Assembly (NCBI GenBank): GCA_964419935.1
Contig: CAYQQJ010000021.1
Coordinates: forward strand, 1-58,369
Origin: CAYQQJ01 sp964419935
GTDB lineage: Bacteria; Pseudomonadota; Gammaproteobacteria; Pseudomonadales; Cellvibrionaceae
Direction of reading: 5' to 3'
Length of the DNA stretch: 58,369 bases
Made by a program: the position numbers and the translations under genes. The notes under the pieces are model-generated. The model was given only the letters and a program-made list of their open reading frames with translations. It was not told where the DNA came from and made no database searches. This document shows positions 1 to 8,824 of this stretch, in pieces (positions within the stretch are counted from its first letter, which is position 1; every line of letters starts with the position of its first letter).

Positions 1-54
1 AAAGGGAAAAGGGAAAAGGGAAAAGGGAAAAGGGAAAAGGGAAAAGGGAAAAGA
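1..54. repeat. AAAAGGG heptamer tandem array
   Basis: Seven runs of GGG separated by AAAA follow one another without interruption, so the plus strand has the spacing of a G-quadruplex motif (G3N4 repeated). The array is cut by the window edge, so its true length is unknown. Imperfect copies of the same heptamer recur in opposite orientations at 41878-41900 and 41985-42011. Confidence 0.9.
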
Positions 55-100
55 GTTTAGCCTTGGCGGGGCATAGATCAAGAAAGAAAGTGTTTAAATC

Positions 101-170
101 GGAGGCGGGATTGAACCTATGACGCTCGTCGGCCATGCTGCCTGAGGTAGAAAGCTGAGCCCGAGTCGGG
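101..170 (-). pseudogene. Degenerate 3'-half-like tRNA-fMet relic
   Basis: Read on minus, this stretch contains a segment resembling the fMet anticodon stem (GACTCGGGCTCAGC) and ends in a T-arm-like AGGTTCAATCCCGCC. There is no intact cloverleaf and no CAT anticodon. It lies just downstream of the intact tRNA-fMet. I infer a decayed partial duplicate. The similarity is short, so this is uncertain. Confidence 0.4.
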
Positions 171-197
171 CATTACTGGAAAGAAGAAATACTTAAT

Positions 198-274
<77 letters not shown>

Positions 275-304
275 CCTACAATGTAACGTTTGAACTTTCC
301 GAGC

Positions 305-401
305 CGATTCAATCAGCGGGCTCAGAACCCGAAGGTCGTTACTCCCTTCGGCTTTGTCGGATGTGGGAGCCCAACGAGCTACCAGACTGCCCCACCCCGC
401 A
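305..401 (-). pseudogene. Scrambled 5'-half tRNA-fMet copy
   Basis: Positions 367-401 repeat the first 35 nt of the intact tRNA-fMet (240-274) with 33 of 35 identical, then diverge at the anticodon. Positions 317-339 carry the tRNA anticodon arm in the opposite orientation, 22 of 23 identical, with CAT changed to CAG. The two pieces face each other, so the relic folds on itself and cannot make a tRNA. It sits at the edge of the galactan locus. Confidence 0.75.
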
Positions 402-609
402 CCGGTATCAGTTGCGACGAACGCCCCAACCGAGGTGCGGCATTATAGGGAAGGGGCTTGGGGCCGTCAAGGTAAAGCGGCATCTTTCTTTTATTAACCC
501 GACACTATTTATTAGCCTCGGGTCGCGACCCTCCTAGAACGTGCGCCTCAGCCGACTTGCGGGTAATGTTTTTATCGAAGACACTGCCTTAATCGAGCGC
601 AAAACAAGA
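402..609. other. Gene-free spacer
   Basis: No convincing coding sequence is seen between the tRNA relic and the hairpin at 610. The short open frame crossing 238-537 runs through the tRNA itself and is not a gene. The stretch may hold the promoter of the tRNA-fMet transcript, but no clear -35/-10 pair stands out. Confidence 0.4.
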
Positions 610-717
610 GTTTGTCATCGGGGAAAGATCTTTTGAAACCCTCGCGGCAGGGACGCCGCGGGGGAGCCACAGGGACGTGTTTATGCGTTTTCAAAAGATC
701 TTTCCCTGATGACAAAC
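610..717. repeat. Intergenic hairpin, copy 1 (variable arms, fixed core)
   Basis: Arms 610-638 and 689-717 are 29 nt long and complementary except for one G-T wobble. They enclose a 50-nt core (639-688) identical to the core of the copy at 40623-40730. The middle of the arm differs between the two copies, yet each copy stays paired with itself. On minus the core contains CAC-GTCCCT-GTG followed by GGCTCC and a GCGGC-GTCCCT-GCCGC mini-hairpin. The right flank GGACCGAA is also shared with the other copy. Confidence 0.9.
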
Positions 718-821
718 GGACCGAAAGCCCCCCCCCGCTACCTTTATCAAATAACTCCAGTTAACCTGCAATGTTAGTTGCCAGCTTGACAGTAATTACT
801 GGCACAAACAATGGAATGCGA

Positions 822-1364
822 TCAGCGGGACCGACCGGAACGTTCTTCATGATATGCGCGCACGCGCTGGATAAAATTTTCCCGCACCAGAGGATCGTGC
901 AATCGCGCGCACTCCTCCATCGGCAACTGCGGATGGGTTGCAGCCAGGGTTCGAGTAAACAGGCCGGCCTGTTGAGTGTCTCGCAGCTCGCCGTCCGGAT
1001 CATAGAGCTTGGTCGACGTCAGACCGCAGCTCGGCGATCTTTCCTGCAAGATGAAGCCGCTCAAGTTCGTTATGTCGACACAGGTGCCGTACTCGATCAA
1101 GGCGTCGGTCACATCCACAGTGGCATCGTGTACGCCGAGCGCCCGCGGGCTGGCCGGCTCGCCGACCAGACGAACCGGTTGCCGAGGAACACCCATGCCA
1201 ATGGCCACTTCCGGACATATTTTTTGAAATTGAAGGAATTCGCTGAGCACATCGATGCACAGGGCAGACAGTCGGTGATCCCCATCGTAACGTACGGAAT
1301 CACCGAGCAGGCAAGCACTGATGCCGACCAGGGGCTTGCTGTTCTCAGGGAGGACTCGAGGCAC
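822..1364 (-). CDS. DUF523/TudS-like protein
   Basis: The 180-residue product belongs to the DUF523 (YbbK) family. One characterised member, TudS, is a [4Fe-4S] enzyme that removes sulfur from thiouracil. The three conserved cysteines that would hold the cluster are visible: GISACLLG near residue 18, CPEV near 50 and RSPSCG near 111. There is no C-terminal DUF1722 domain. Translation starts with GTG. The gene lies 32 bp after the SDR stop and probably shares its transcript. A link to galactan use is not obvious, so the real substrate is unknown. Confidence 0.8.
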   Translation of the reverse strand: MPRVLPENSKPLVGISACLLGDSVRYDGDHRLSALCIDVLSEFLQFQKICPEVAIGMGVPRQPVRLVGEPASPRALGVHDATVDVTDALIEYGTCVDITNLSGFILQERSPSCGLTSTKLYDPDGELRDTQQAGLFTRTLAATHPQLPMEECARLHDPLVRENFIQRVRAYHEERSGRSR

Positions 1365-1396
1365 AACGAAATAGAGACGGACAGGGGGCCGGCAAC

Positions 1397-2170
1397 TCAG
1401 GCCAGGCCGCCGTCCACCACGAAGTCCTGTGCAGAAATCATTGCGCTGTTATCGGAAGCGAGAAATAACGCCATATCCGCCACATGCTCGGGCAAGAGCC
1501 GACGCTTGATGCACTGAGCCTCAACGATCCACTCTTCGGTTTGCTCATCGACGTAGTCCTGCAATTGGCGCTCGGTCATGACCCACCCCGGCACCAGCGT
1601 ATTCACACGAATACCATCGGGACCAAAATCTCCAGCCAGGCTGCGGGTCAAGCCGGACATGGCCGCCTTGCTGGCAGCATAGGCCTGCATTTGCCCTTTT
1701 TTCATACTCCAGCAGATGGAACCGAAGTTGATGATTGAACCGGATCCCAGCGCTTTCATTTGCGGATGCACCGCCTGCGCGGCAAAAAAGGAAGGGCGCA
1801 GGTTCACGGCCATCTGATCATCCCAGCGATCCGGAGTGACATCTTTGATATCCGTGCGGCTGTCGTCGGCGGCGTTGTTGATCAGGATTCCAATACTCCC
1901 CAGTTGCTGGCGGGTATTCTCAATGGCTTGCCTGAGTGCATCTATCGAACGCAGGTCACACGGAATGAAGAGCGGCCTGACCCCGATGTCCCGCTCCAGC
2001 CGGTCGGCCAACGCGTCGCCCGCCTGCTGCTGAACGTCAACAAAACAGACCTTCGAGCCCTGCCGGCAAAAGGCTTCAACAATGCTCGCACCAATACCTG
2101 TGGCGCCGCCAGTAATAAAGGCGACCCTGTTGCGCAAACTGGGATAACTAACACGATCAGATGAACTCAT
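1397..2170 (-). CDS. Short-chain dehydrogenase, sugar 1-dehydrogenase-like
   Basis: This 257-residue classical SDR has the nucleotide-binding TGGATGIGAS motif, NNAA, a catalytic Ser in the FGSICWS segment and YAASK. It resembles Caulobacter D-xylose 1-dehydrogenase in many places (YPSL start, INFGSI, AQC.K near the end, LFLASD). It may therefore oxidise an aldose such as galactose, xylose or arabinose to the lactone; the exact sugar is inference. I chose the ATG at 2170 with GAGAG just upstream; a GTG at 2179 is possible. It lies between the GntR regulator and the DUF523 gene. A TTGTATTA site lies about 150 bp upstream. Confidence 0.8.
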   Translation of the reverse strand: MSSSDRVSYPSLRNRVAFITGGATGIGASIVEAFCRQGSKVCFVDVQQQAGDALADRLERDIGVRPLFIPCDLRSIDALRQAIENTRQQLGSIGILINNAADDSRTDIKDVTPDRWDDQMAVNLRPSFFAAQAVHPQMKALGSGSIINFGSICWSMKKGQMQAYAASKAAMSGLTRSLAGDFGPDGIRVNTLVPGWVMTERQLQDYVDEQTEEWIVEAQCIKRRLLPEHVADMALFLASDNSAMISAQDFVVDGGLA

Positions 2171-2319
2171 TTCTCTCACAACCTCTGGCGCTCATTGCTG
2201 ACAGGCGGGTTCAGATAAGCCTTGCATCAGCCTTACCAGACTAAAAGTAGATGCCTTTGCAGGCGTTTACCAGTCCGGCAAGCATCATACTACAGCTGAT
2301 TATGCAGCGTTCCGCGCCA

Positions 2320-2330
2320 TTGTATTACAG
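2320..2330 (+). promoter_or_regulatory. Candidate GntR operator TTGTATTACAG
   Basis: The octamer TTGTATTA recurs in three intergenic regions of the galactan locus (here, 8814 and 20936). This copy and the one at 8814 contain the GT-N3-AC spacing typical of FadR-type GntR operators. This copy is upstream of the SDR gene and just downstream of the regulator gene. Function is inferred from position only. Confidence 0.35.
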
Positions 2331-2357
2331 GTTGGGCCAGGGAGTGTTCAGAAGATG

Positions 2358-3071
2358 TTAAGCGAGCTCTTGTGTTAGCACCTCTTCAATCATTGTCAGC
2401 GCTTCGTCAATCAACAGAAACATGGCGTTTTTCGCCCGCTCCGGATTGCGATTCTTGATGGCGTTGAAGATCTTGGTGTGATCTTCAACGATAGTCTCGG
2501 CAGCGCCCTTGATAGTGTTCGTATGCCTGATGCTCACCTGCAGGGCCGTCTGGGTAAAGTCACGCAAGCGGATGTAGAACCGGTTCTTGCTGGCATAGAG
2601 AACACTGACATGGAACGCGATGTCCGCCTCCAGGCTCTGCTCGGCGTTCGATGCCGTGCGAATACGCTCAAGCGCCGCCTCAATGGCATCGAGGCCGGCC
2701 TGATCCGCATGCCTTGCCGCGAGAGCGGCCGCCTGGGGTTCTATGGCGATGCGCATTTGCAGGAATTCCTGCAACACCTTCAATGAAGGCATACTCTCCA
2801 GCGACCACTTCAGCAGATCGGTGTCGAAGATGTTCCAGTGCTCTTCCGGAAGGATACGAATCCCCTGTCTGGGGCGACTGGAAATCAGCCCTTTCGCCGA
2901 CAGCATTTTTACCGCTTCGCGCACAGCGCTGCGACTTACACCAAATTGTTCACACAACTCGGCTTCCGATGGAAAGCTCGCCGTCCGGTCATATTCACCA
3001 CACACAATGGATCGGCCCAATGCCTGAACCATGCCCTGGGAGAGATTAGAACTTCTATCGAAAATTTCCAT
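2358..3071 (-). CDS. FadR-subfamily GntR transcriptional regulator
   Basis: The 237-residue protein has an N-terminal winged helix (FPSEAELCEQFGVSRSAVREAVKML, residues about 33-57) and an all-helical FCD ligand domain whose Asp/His residues (D in EADIAFH, later H in RHTNT and VEDHTK) match the metal/ligand site of the family. Such regulators usually respond to sugar acids or related intermediates. Its place beside the gal operon and the SDR suggests it controls this locus. Candidate operators are at 2320, 8814 and 20936. The exact effector is unknown. Confidence 0.88.
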   Translation of the reverse strand: MEIFDRSSNLSQGMVQALGRSIVCGEYDRTASFPSEAELCEQFGVSRSAVREAVKMLSAKGLISSRPRQGIRILPEEHWNIFDTDLLKWSLESMPSLKVLQEFLQMRIAIEPQAAALAARHADQAGLDAIEAALERIRTASNAEQSLEADIAFHVSVLYASKNRFYIRLRDFTQTALQVSIRHTNTIKGAAETIVEDHTKIFNAIKNRNPERAKNAMFLLIDEALTMIEEVLTQELA

Positions 3072-3174
3072 CGCATTTGCTCATTATGTCGGATTGTTAT
3101 TAAAAAACGTCCGGTGGAACTATACACCAACCGGACCCCGCCGCTAAGCGCAACCCGCATCGCCAGTGCCTGCC

Positions 3175-3357
3175 CTAGGAGTCTGTCGGACTTAAGGCTG
3201 ATCTACTGCGCCGATGGGAAATCGGCCCATTTTTCCGCGCTTTCTTGTTCCATAGAACCACTATGCGCCTCAAAAGCGCGAAAAACTGTCCTCCTTCTTT
3301 GTTTATGGGGAGGCCCACCTTGCTCGCTACGATCGCTTAAGTCCGACAGACTCCTAG
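3175..3357. mobile_element. 183-bp MITE-like element with perfect 22-bp inverted ends
   Basis: The ends 3175-3196 and 3336-3357 are perfect 22-bp inverted repeats beginning CTAGGAGTCTGTCGGACTTA. There is no transposase inside. The interior has small palindromes such as CCGAT-GGGA-ATCGG. The right end overlaps the last codon of galK: its stop TAG (3356-3354 on minus) lies within the terminal repeat. The element separates galK from the GntR gene and may also act as a transcriptional barrier. A short CTAG is present at both outer ends. Confidence 0.85.
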
Positions 3358-4511
3358 CTGATTCGTCGCGCGCCATCGCTGGCGTGGCAAATATGGATTT
3401 CGGCGTCGCGACCGAACTCCGCACGGTAGCGTTCCATAACGTGGGCGGCAATCGCAGTTTGACGATCACGCGGCACCAGAGCCACGACGCAACCCCCAAA
3501 ACCGCCACCGGTCATTCGAACACCGCCATCCTCGTTCAATAATTCCTCTACGCTTTCTACCAGAAAATCGATGGCCGGCACCGTAATCTCAAAATCATCG
3601 CGCATGGACTCATGGGAGGAAGCCATCAAGCCGTGCAGCGCTTTGATATCTCCATTGGCAAGCGCAGCCGCCGCTTTAACGGTGCGCTCATTCTCCGTCA
3701 ATATGTGCCGGGCGCGGCGAAAAGCGACATCATCGAGCTGCTGCTCATGTGCGGCCAGCATGGCCAGGTCAGCTTTGCGCAAACTTTCAACACCCATAAT
3801 TCTCGCGGCGCGTTCACATTCGTCGCGGCGGTCGTTGTACTCGCTGCCCACCAGTTTACGTTCTACCTTGGAATCAATGATCATCAAATCCAGGTTCTGC
3901 GGAATGCCCACTGCTTTGTATTCAAGATTCAAGCAGTCCAGCAATAGCGCACTGCTGGCTTCACCTGCGGCGGAAGCCAACTGATCCATTATGCCGCAGT
4001 TACAGCCAGCAAAATCGTTTTCGGCACCCTGACAGATGCGCGCGATCTCACGCTTCTCAAGAGCAAGCCCATTCAGCTCGCTGCAGGTGCTGGCAAAGGC
4101 AACGGAAAACGAGGCCGATGAACTAAGCCCGGCACCGCGGGGTACATTACCAACAACGTAGATATCCATACCGCGGATGGCGACTCCTTCGCGATAAAAA
4201 TGGGCAGACACACCGCGCAGATAATCCGACCAGGATTCCGCTTCATCGTGCTCAATGGGCTGGTCGGTGCGCCACTGGCTGCAACGGTCGTCGAAGTTGC
4301 CGGCCACCACCCGAATGGTGGTATCCGTCCGGACGCGCACGACCAGGTAGGTTCCATAGTCAATGGCACAGGGCAGCACGAAACCGTCGTTGTAATCGGT
4401 ATGCTCACCGATCAGGTTGACGCGACCAGGCGCAAAAAAAACGGCATCGGGGTCGTTGGAAAATAAGCGCTTGAATGCCTTTATTGCGCTTGCTTGAATG
4501 TCCGGAATCAT
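3354..4511 (-). CDS. galK: Galactokinase
   Basis: GalK phosphorylates alpha-D-galactose with ATP in the cytoplasm, the first committed Leloir step. The 385-residue protein shows the galactokinase signature GRVNLIGEHTDYNDG near residue 29, the GHMP phosphate-binding loop GAGLSSSASFS near 131, and GGGFGGCVV near the C terminus. Its ATG overlaps the galT stop by four bases, so the two are translationally coupled. The stop codon lies inside the end of the adjacent 183-bp inverted-repeat element, so the last residue(s) may have been set by that insertion. Length is normal for the family. Confidence 0.97.
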   Translation of the reverse strand: MIPDIQASAIKAFKRLFSNDPDAVFFAPGRVNLIGEHTDYNDGFVLPCAIDYGTYLVVRVRTDTTIRVVAGNFDDRCSQWRTDQPIEHDEAESWSDYLRGVSAHFYREGVAIRGMDIYVVGNVPRGAGLSSSASFSVAFASTCSELNGLALEKREIARICQGAENDFAGCNCGIMDQLASAAGEASSALLLDCLNLEYKAVGIPQNLDLMIIDSKVERKLVGSEYNDRRDECERAARIMGVESLRKADLAMLAAHEQQLDDVAFRRARHILTENERTVKAAAALANGDIKALHGLMASSHESMRDDFEITVPAIDFLVESVEELLNEDGGVRMTGGGFGGCVVALVPRDRQTAIAAHVMERYRAEFGRDAEIHICHASDGARRIS

Positions 4512-5578
4512 TGTTGTCCCCGCTCTTCGAGGTAATGGGTGGTACTGCAGGCACGTAAACGTTCGGCGGCCTGCTCAGCGGTGATATCCCGCTGAGCCTC
4601 AGCCAACATTTCATAGCCAACCATAAACTTCTTGATACTGGCGCTGCGCAACAGTGGCGGGAAAAAACTCGCGTGCAATTGCCAATGGGATTGATCTTCA
4701 CTATTGAAAGCGCGCCCGCGCCAACCCATGGAGTACGGAAAGCTGCACTGGAAGAGATTGTCGTAACGGGTCAGAAATTGTTTCATGATCGCTGCCAAGG
4801 CGGTTTTCTGCTCGTCATTCAGCCCATCGAGGTGCGTCACATGAGCGCGCGGCAACAGCAACACCTCGAATGGCCAACATGCCCAGAAAGGTACAACAAC
4901 CGCCCAGTGATCATTGACGTCAACAATTCGCTCGCCCAGGGCGATCTCTTTTTCCACGTAATCCAACAATAAATTGCGGCCATATTTTTGCTGGTACTGT
5001 TTTAAATTCAGGTCGATTTTTGACGCTTCCGTGGGCAGCTGATCCTGCGCCCATATCTGCCCGTGAGGATGCGGGTTTGAACACCCCATCACCGCGCCCT
5101 TGTTTTCAAAAATCTGCACCCATTCAAAGCGCTCGCCCAACTCGCGCAATTGATCTATCCAGGTATCAATCACTCCGCCGATAGCCTGCTCTGTCAGTTG
5201 CGGCAGACTCTTGCTGTGGTCCGGCGAAAAACAGATAACCCGTGCAACACCCTGTATTGCCCGCGCCACCAGGAGCGGATCCTCCGGCAAATCCAGGTCG
5301 ACCGCGTCCGCCTGCAAAGCGGGAAAATCATTGGCAAATACGTAGGTACCCGTGTAATCAGGATTGACGTCACCGGTAATGCGTTTGTTGCCGGCGCACA
5401 GATAACATGATGGATCGTGCTGCGGTGGCGTCTGGCAATCGGGCGCTTCCTGTTGGCCCTGCCAAGGGCGCTTGGCGCGGTGCGGAGACACCAACACCCA
5501 TTCATTAAGCAGCGGATTCCAGCGCCGATGACTGTGGTCATCCAGGCTCGCGCCCTGTGGCAATTCTTCTGTTTTCAC
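4508..5578 (-). CDS. galT: Galactose-1-phosphate uridylyltransferase
   Basis: GalT swaps galactose-1-phosphate and UDP-glucose to give UDP-galactose and glucose-1-phosphate. The 356-residue product carries the active-site motif SNPHPHGQIWA (the second His of HPH is uridylylated) and the zinc-site pattern CYLCAGN near residue 57. Translation starts with GTG, preceded by CAGAGG. It is 84 bp downstream of the symporter gene and overlaps galK, forming a galE-symporter-galT-galK transcription unit on minus. Confidence 0.96.
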   Translation of the reverse strand: MKTEELPQGASLDDHSHRRWNPLLNEWVLVSPHRAKRPWQGQQEAPDCQTPPQHDPSCYLCAGNKRITGDVNPDYTGTYVFANDFPALQADAVDLDLPEDPLLVARAIQGVARVICFSPDHSKSLPQLTEQAIGGVIDTWIDQLRELGERFEWVQIFENKGAVMGCSNPHPHGQIWAQDQLPTEASKIDLNLKQYQQKYGRNLLLDYVEKEIALGERIVDVNDHWAVVVPFWACWPFEVLLLPRAHVTHLDGLNDEQKTALAAIMKQFLTRYDNLFQCSFPYSMGWRGRAFNSEDQSHWQLHASFFPPLLRSASIKKFMVGYEMLAEAQRDITAEQAAERLRACSTTHYLEERGQQ

Positions 5579-5662
5579 TTCTTAACCTCTGATTATCTTT
5601 TCTACATCTTTGCGTATGTATGACACTCGGCGCCCACAGGATTGTGGGCACCGGTCACCGCA

Positions 5663-7219
5663 TTACCACCAGGTGGCATAGAGCGCGGCAAGGATCAAAA
5701 TGATGCACAAGGCCGCGATGTTAAAACCGGTGGTAGTGGAAAAATCCAGATGCTTCAGGTGAATGGCCTTGTCGCTGTCCTGTTTTTCGCGCACCAGCAA
5801 ACCCAGGCCCAAGCAAGCGATAAAGACCAAACCAACGCGATCCATGAACGGCAGTTCCGGCCAGAAAATCCATGCGAGAAGCGACAGCACCACCGAGGCA
5901 ACCGCCGCCACCAGCGCGGAGTTGGCATTGGCGCGCTTAACAAAGAAGCCCAGAATAAAAATTGCTACGATGCCTGGCGTAAAGAACCCCGTGAACTCCT
6001 GGATATACTGGAACGCCTGATCGAACTGGCCCAATAAAGGCTGCGCGATAATCATGGCAATTACCATTGCGATACCCGCGGCGCTACGCCCGATCATGAC
6101 CAGCTTTTTCTCCGACACTTCGCTTTTGCTCAACTGGCGATAGATATCCATAGTGAAAATGGTGGATATACTGTTGGCCATGGAGGCAATCGAGGAGGCC
6201 ACTGCCGCCACAAGCGCTGCAAAACACAGCCCGAGCAAACCAGTGGGAACCAGCTTCATAAGCTCGGGGTAGGCCATATCCGGCCGCTCCAAATCAGGCA
6301 CCAGCAGCAATGCGGCAATACCCGGCAACACAACAATCACAGGCATCAACAACTTCAGGTAGGCGGCCAGCGCCATACCTTTTTGCGCTTCGCGCAGGTT
6401 CTTTGCTGCAAGAGAACGTTGGGTAATGTACTGGTTGAAACCCCAATAGGAGAGATTCATGATCCACATGCCGCCGAGCAACACGGAGATGCCGGGCAGA
6501 CTGATGTAGTCTTCATGGTCCGACGACAAAATCAAATCGAAGCTGCTGGGCGTTTTTTCCAGCAAAGTTGCAAAACCGGCGATAACGCCTTCGCCGCCGG
6601 AAATTTTATCCAGCGCCAGGTAAGTGACCAAGAGCCCGCCCAAGACCAACAACACCACTTGCACCACGTCGGTAAGCGCGACCGCCTTCAGCCCACCGTA
6701 AAGTGAATACGCCATGGAAAAAGCGGCAAGGAAAAGCATGCCGTAAAGCATATCCACGCCGGTGATGGTTTTGACCGCCAATGCGCCCAGATAAAGAACA
6801 GCCGCCAGGTTAACGAAGGTGTATACCGCCAGCCAGAAGAACGCCATGAGCATCTGTACACGCTTGTCAAAACGTTGCTCCAGAAACTGCGGCATGGTGT
6901 AGATCTTCTTCTCCAACAGGATAGGCAGGAAGTACTTACCGATGATTATTAGCGTAATGGCAGCCATCCACTCATAGGAGGCAATGGCAAGGCCGATGGC
7001 ATAGCCAGAACCGGACATGCCAATGATTTGTTCTGCGGAAATATTGGCTGCCACCAGAGACGAACCCACCGCCCACCACGGCAAGCTGTTGCCCGCAAGA
7101 AAGTAATCCGAACTACTTTTTTGATGCCCGGCTTTTTCCCGGGACACCCACCACGCAAGTCCGATCAGGAAGATGCAATAGGCGGTAAACACACCCATAT
7201 CAATGCTGCTTATACTCAT
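5663..7219 (-). CDS. Sodium:sugar symporter (SSS family, SGLT-like)
   Basis: The 518-residue inner-membrane protein has about 14 hydrophobic helices and SSS/SGLT features: an AGNSLPWWAVGSSLVAANISAEQ segment near residue 42 and the R-x-T-G-like helix pattern expected for sodium:solute symporters. Its position between galE and galT strongly suggests galactose, or a small galacto-oligosaccharide, as substrate with Na+ as coupling ion, which fits a marine cell. It lies 50 bp downstream of galE. Glucose transport is the main alternative. Confidence 0.88.
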   Translation of the reverse strand: MSISSIDMGVFTAYCIFLIGLAWWVSREKAGHQKSSSDYFLAGNSLPWWAVGSSLVAANISAEQIIGMSGSGYAIGLAIASYEWMAAITLIIIGKYFLPILLEKKIYTMPQFLEQRFDKRVQMLMAFFWLAVYTFVNLAAVLYLGALAVKTITGVDMLYGMLFLAAFSMAYSLYGGLKAVALTDVVQVVLLVLGGLLVTYLALDKISGGEGVIAGFATLLEKTPSSFDLILSSDHEDYISLPGISVLLGGMWIMNLSYWGFNQYITQRSLAAKNLREAQKGMALAAYLKLLMPVIVVLPGIAALLLVPDLERPDMAYPELMKLVPTGLLGLCFAALVAAVASSIASMANSISTIFTMDIYRQLSKSEVSEKKLVMIGRSAAGIAMVIAMIIAQPLLGQFDQAFQYIQEFTGFFTPGIVAIFILGFFVKRANANSALVAAVASVVLSLLAWIFWPELPFMDRVGLVFIACLGLGLLVREKQDSDKAIHLKHLDFSTTTGFNIAALCIILILAALYATWW

Positions 7220-7269
7220 AAGTCCACTACTCTTAAAATTATTTATCGTACACGCAAGATCATCGTGCG

Positions 7270-8322
7270 CTAGGCGTCAGGATAACCGTTGGGATTCGTA
7301 TTCTGCCAGCGCCAGGTATCCTGCATCATGGTGTCGATTCCGTGCTCGGCGCGCCATCCCAGTTCCCGCTCAGCGAATTCCGGGTTGGCATAGCATTTGG
7401 CAATATCGCCCGGGCGTCGCGCAACACACTCGTAGGGAATCGCCTTACCGCAGGCTTTTTCAAAAGCCGAGATGATCTGCAGAACCGAGTAGCCCTGCCC
7501 CGTACCCAGGTTATATGCACGACACCCCGGCGCCTGATCCAGCAACTTGTTCAGTGCCGCCAAATGACCCCGGGCAAGGTCCACCACGTGAATATAATCC
7601 CGCACCCCGGTCCCGTCCGGTGTGGCGTAGTCTGCGCCAAAAACACTGACCCGCTCGCGCTTGCCGATGGCGACCTGAGCCACGTAAGGCACCAGATTAT
7701 TGGGAATACCGGATGGATCCTCACCAATGCGGCCGCTGGCATGTGCGCCGATCGGATTAAAATAACGCAACAAACTGACATTCCAGTTTGCCCCGCTCGC
7801 GCTGGCGAGGTCTTCCAGAATCTCTTCAATCATTAATTTGCTGCGGCCATAGGGATTAGTCGCCTGCCGCGGGAAGCTTTCATCAATGGGCACACTGGCG
7901 GGATCGCCGTAAACCGTTGCCGATGAGCTAAAGATCAGGTTCCAGACATTGTGAGCGGACATCACTTCACAAAGCGTAATAGCGCCGCCAACGTTATCGC
8001 GATAATACGTCAGCGGAATCTGGGTGGACTCGCCTACCGCTTTCAAACCGGCAAAATGCATTACCGCCTTGATAGAACGCTCAGCAAAAACTTGCTCCAA
8101 AGCCTGCTTATCGTTGAGATCCAACTGATAGAGATCCGGCTTATGCCCGCTGATATCGGCGATGCGGTCCAGCACGGCAGGTTTACTGTTGCAGAAGTTA
8201 TCGACGATAACCGGTCGGTAACCGGCCTGGATCAACTCAACGCAGACATGGCTACCAATATACCCGGCGCCGCCGGTTACCAGCACTTCAGGTGCATCTG
8301 TTAGTAATTTTTCAATGGACAT
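7270..8322 (-). CDS. galE: UDP-glucose 4-epimerase
   Basis: GalE interconverts UDP-galactose and UDP-glucose using bound NAD. The N-terminal GGAGYIGS nucleotide loop, the catalytic Ser in SSSATVYG and the YGRSK pair are all present in the 350-residue protein. I chose the ATG at 8322 because GGGGAGAG sits eight bases upstream; an in-frame ATG at 8340 would overlap that ribosome-binding site. It is first in the gal transcription unit. A TACAAT box at about 8350-8355 on minus could be a -10 element, without a good -35. Confidence 0.95.
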   Translation of the reverse strand: MSIEKLLTDAPEVLVTGGAGYIGSHVCVELIQAGYRPVIVDNFCNSKPAVLDRIADISGHKPDLYQLDLNDKQALEQVFAERSIKAVMHFAGLKAVGESTQIPLTYYRDNVGGAITLCEVMSAHNVWNLIFSSSATVYGDPASVPIDESFPRQATNPYGRSKLMIEEILEDLASASGANWNVSLLRYFNPIGAHASGRIGEDPSGIPNNLVPYVAQVAIGKRERVSVFGADYATPDGTGVRDYIHVVDLARGHLAALNKLLDQAPGCRAYNLGTGQGYSVLQIISAFEKACGKAIPYECVARRPGDIAKCYANPEFAERELGWRAEHGIDTMMQDTWRWQNTNPNGYPDA

Positions 8323-8382
8323 AACTCTCTCCCCTGCCATTCACCGCGCTATTGTACAGATTCCACCATACTATTTATATGA

Positions 8383-8725
8383 CTAATCGAAAAGGTCGTC
8401 GCCTTTAGCTGTAGCGCCACGATAAGCGCTGGTTGCCCAGCGGCTCGACCCATTCGAGTTGGCGACTTGGTATCGCCTATCTTCAATATCATGCTTGAGG
8501 GTCATTGCCCCAGAACAGGAAACCACAATCACGAACGCGTTGCTCAGCCCCCGCCCGGGTAAGCAGCTCTTCAGCAGTAGCCGCGGAATTCCTGGCAAGC
8601 TTAAGTTGTTTGATAAGATAATTCAGATGTTTTAAAAACGCAATCATTTGCTTCCGGACTGAGCCCGGCATATTGACCCCAAGAAAGCGCTGAGGCCATG
8701 CAGCTGGCAACCTTTCAGGCCACAT
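8383..8725 (-). pseudogene. Possible remnant of a small gene in two overlapping frames
   Basis: A 78-residue frame (8725-8489) reads into a 40-residue frame beginning at ATG 8505 and ending at 8383. Both parts have natural-looking composition (for example EELLTRAGAEQRV, then DIEDRRYQVANSNGSS). I recognise no family. They could be a frameshifted remnant, two coupled small genes, or chance open frames. Support is weak. Confidence 0.25.
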
Positions 8726-8813
8726 TAACTCGCCTGAACCCGCACCACCTTCACCAGACTGCCTTCGGATCGAGGCCGTAGAACGCGGCTTTTTACGAAA
8801 AACCTTACGCTAT

Positions 8814-8824
8814 TTGTATTACAT
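8814..8824 (+). promoter_or_regulatory. Candidate GntR operator TTGTATTACAT
   Basis: Second copy of the TTGTATTA octamer, in the divergent galE/sulfatase region, again with GT-N3-AC spacing. See the copies at 2320 and 20936. Confidence 0.35.

Noticed and set aside
1..54. CRISPR array
   Set aside because: The repeat unit is seven bases with no spacers.
610..717. Reading the hairpin as a simple rho-independent terminator
   Set aside because: The stem is far longer than a terminator, the loop is structured and lacks a clear T-run, and the core is repeated elsewhere.
771..1517. 248-residue plus-strand frame
   Set aside because: It is the antisense of the DUF523 and SDR genes; its sequence is low-complexity in character and has no family motif.
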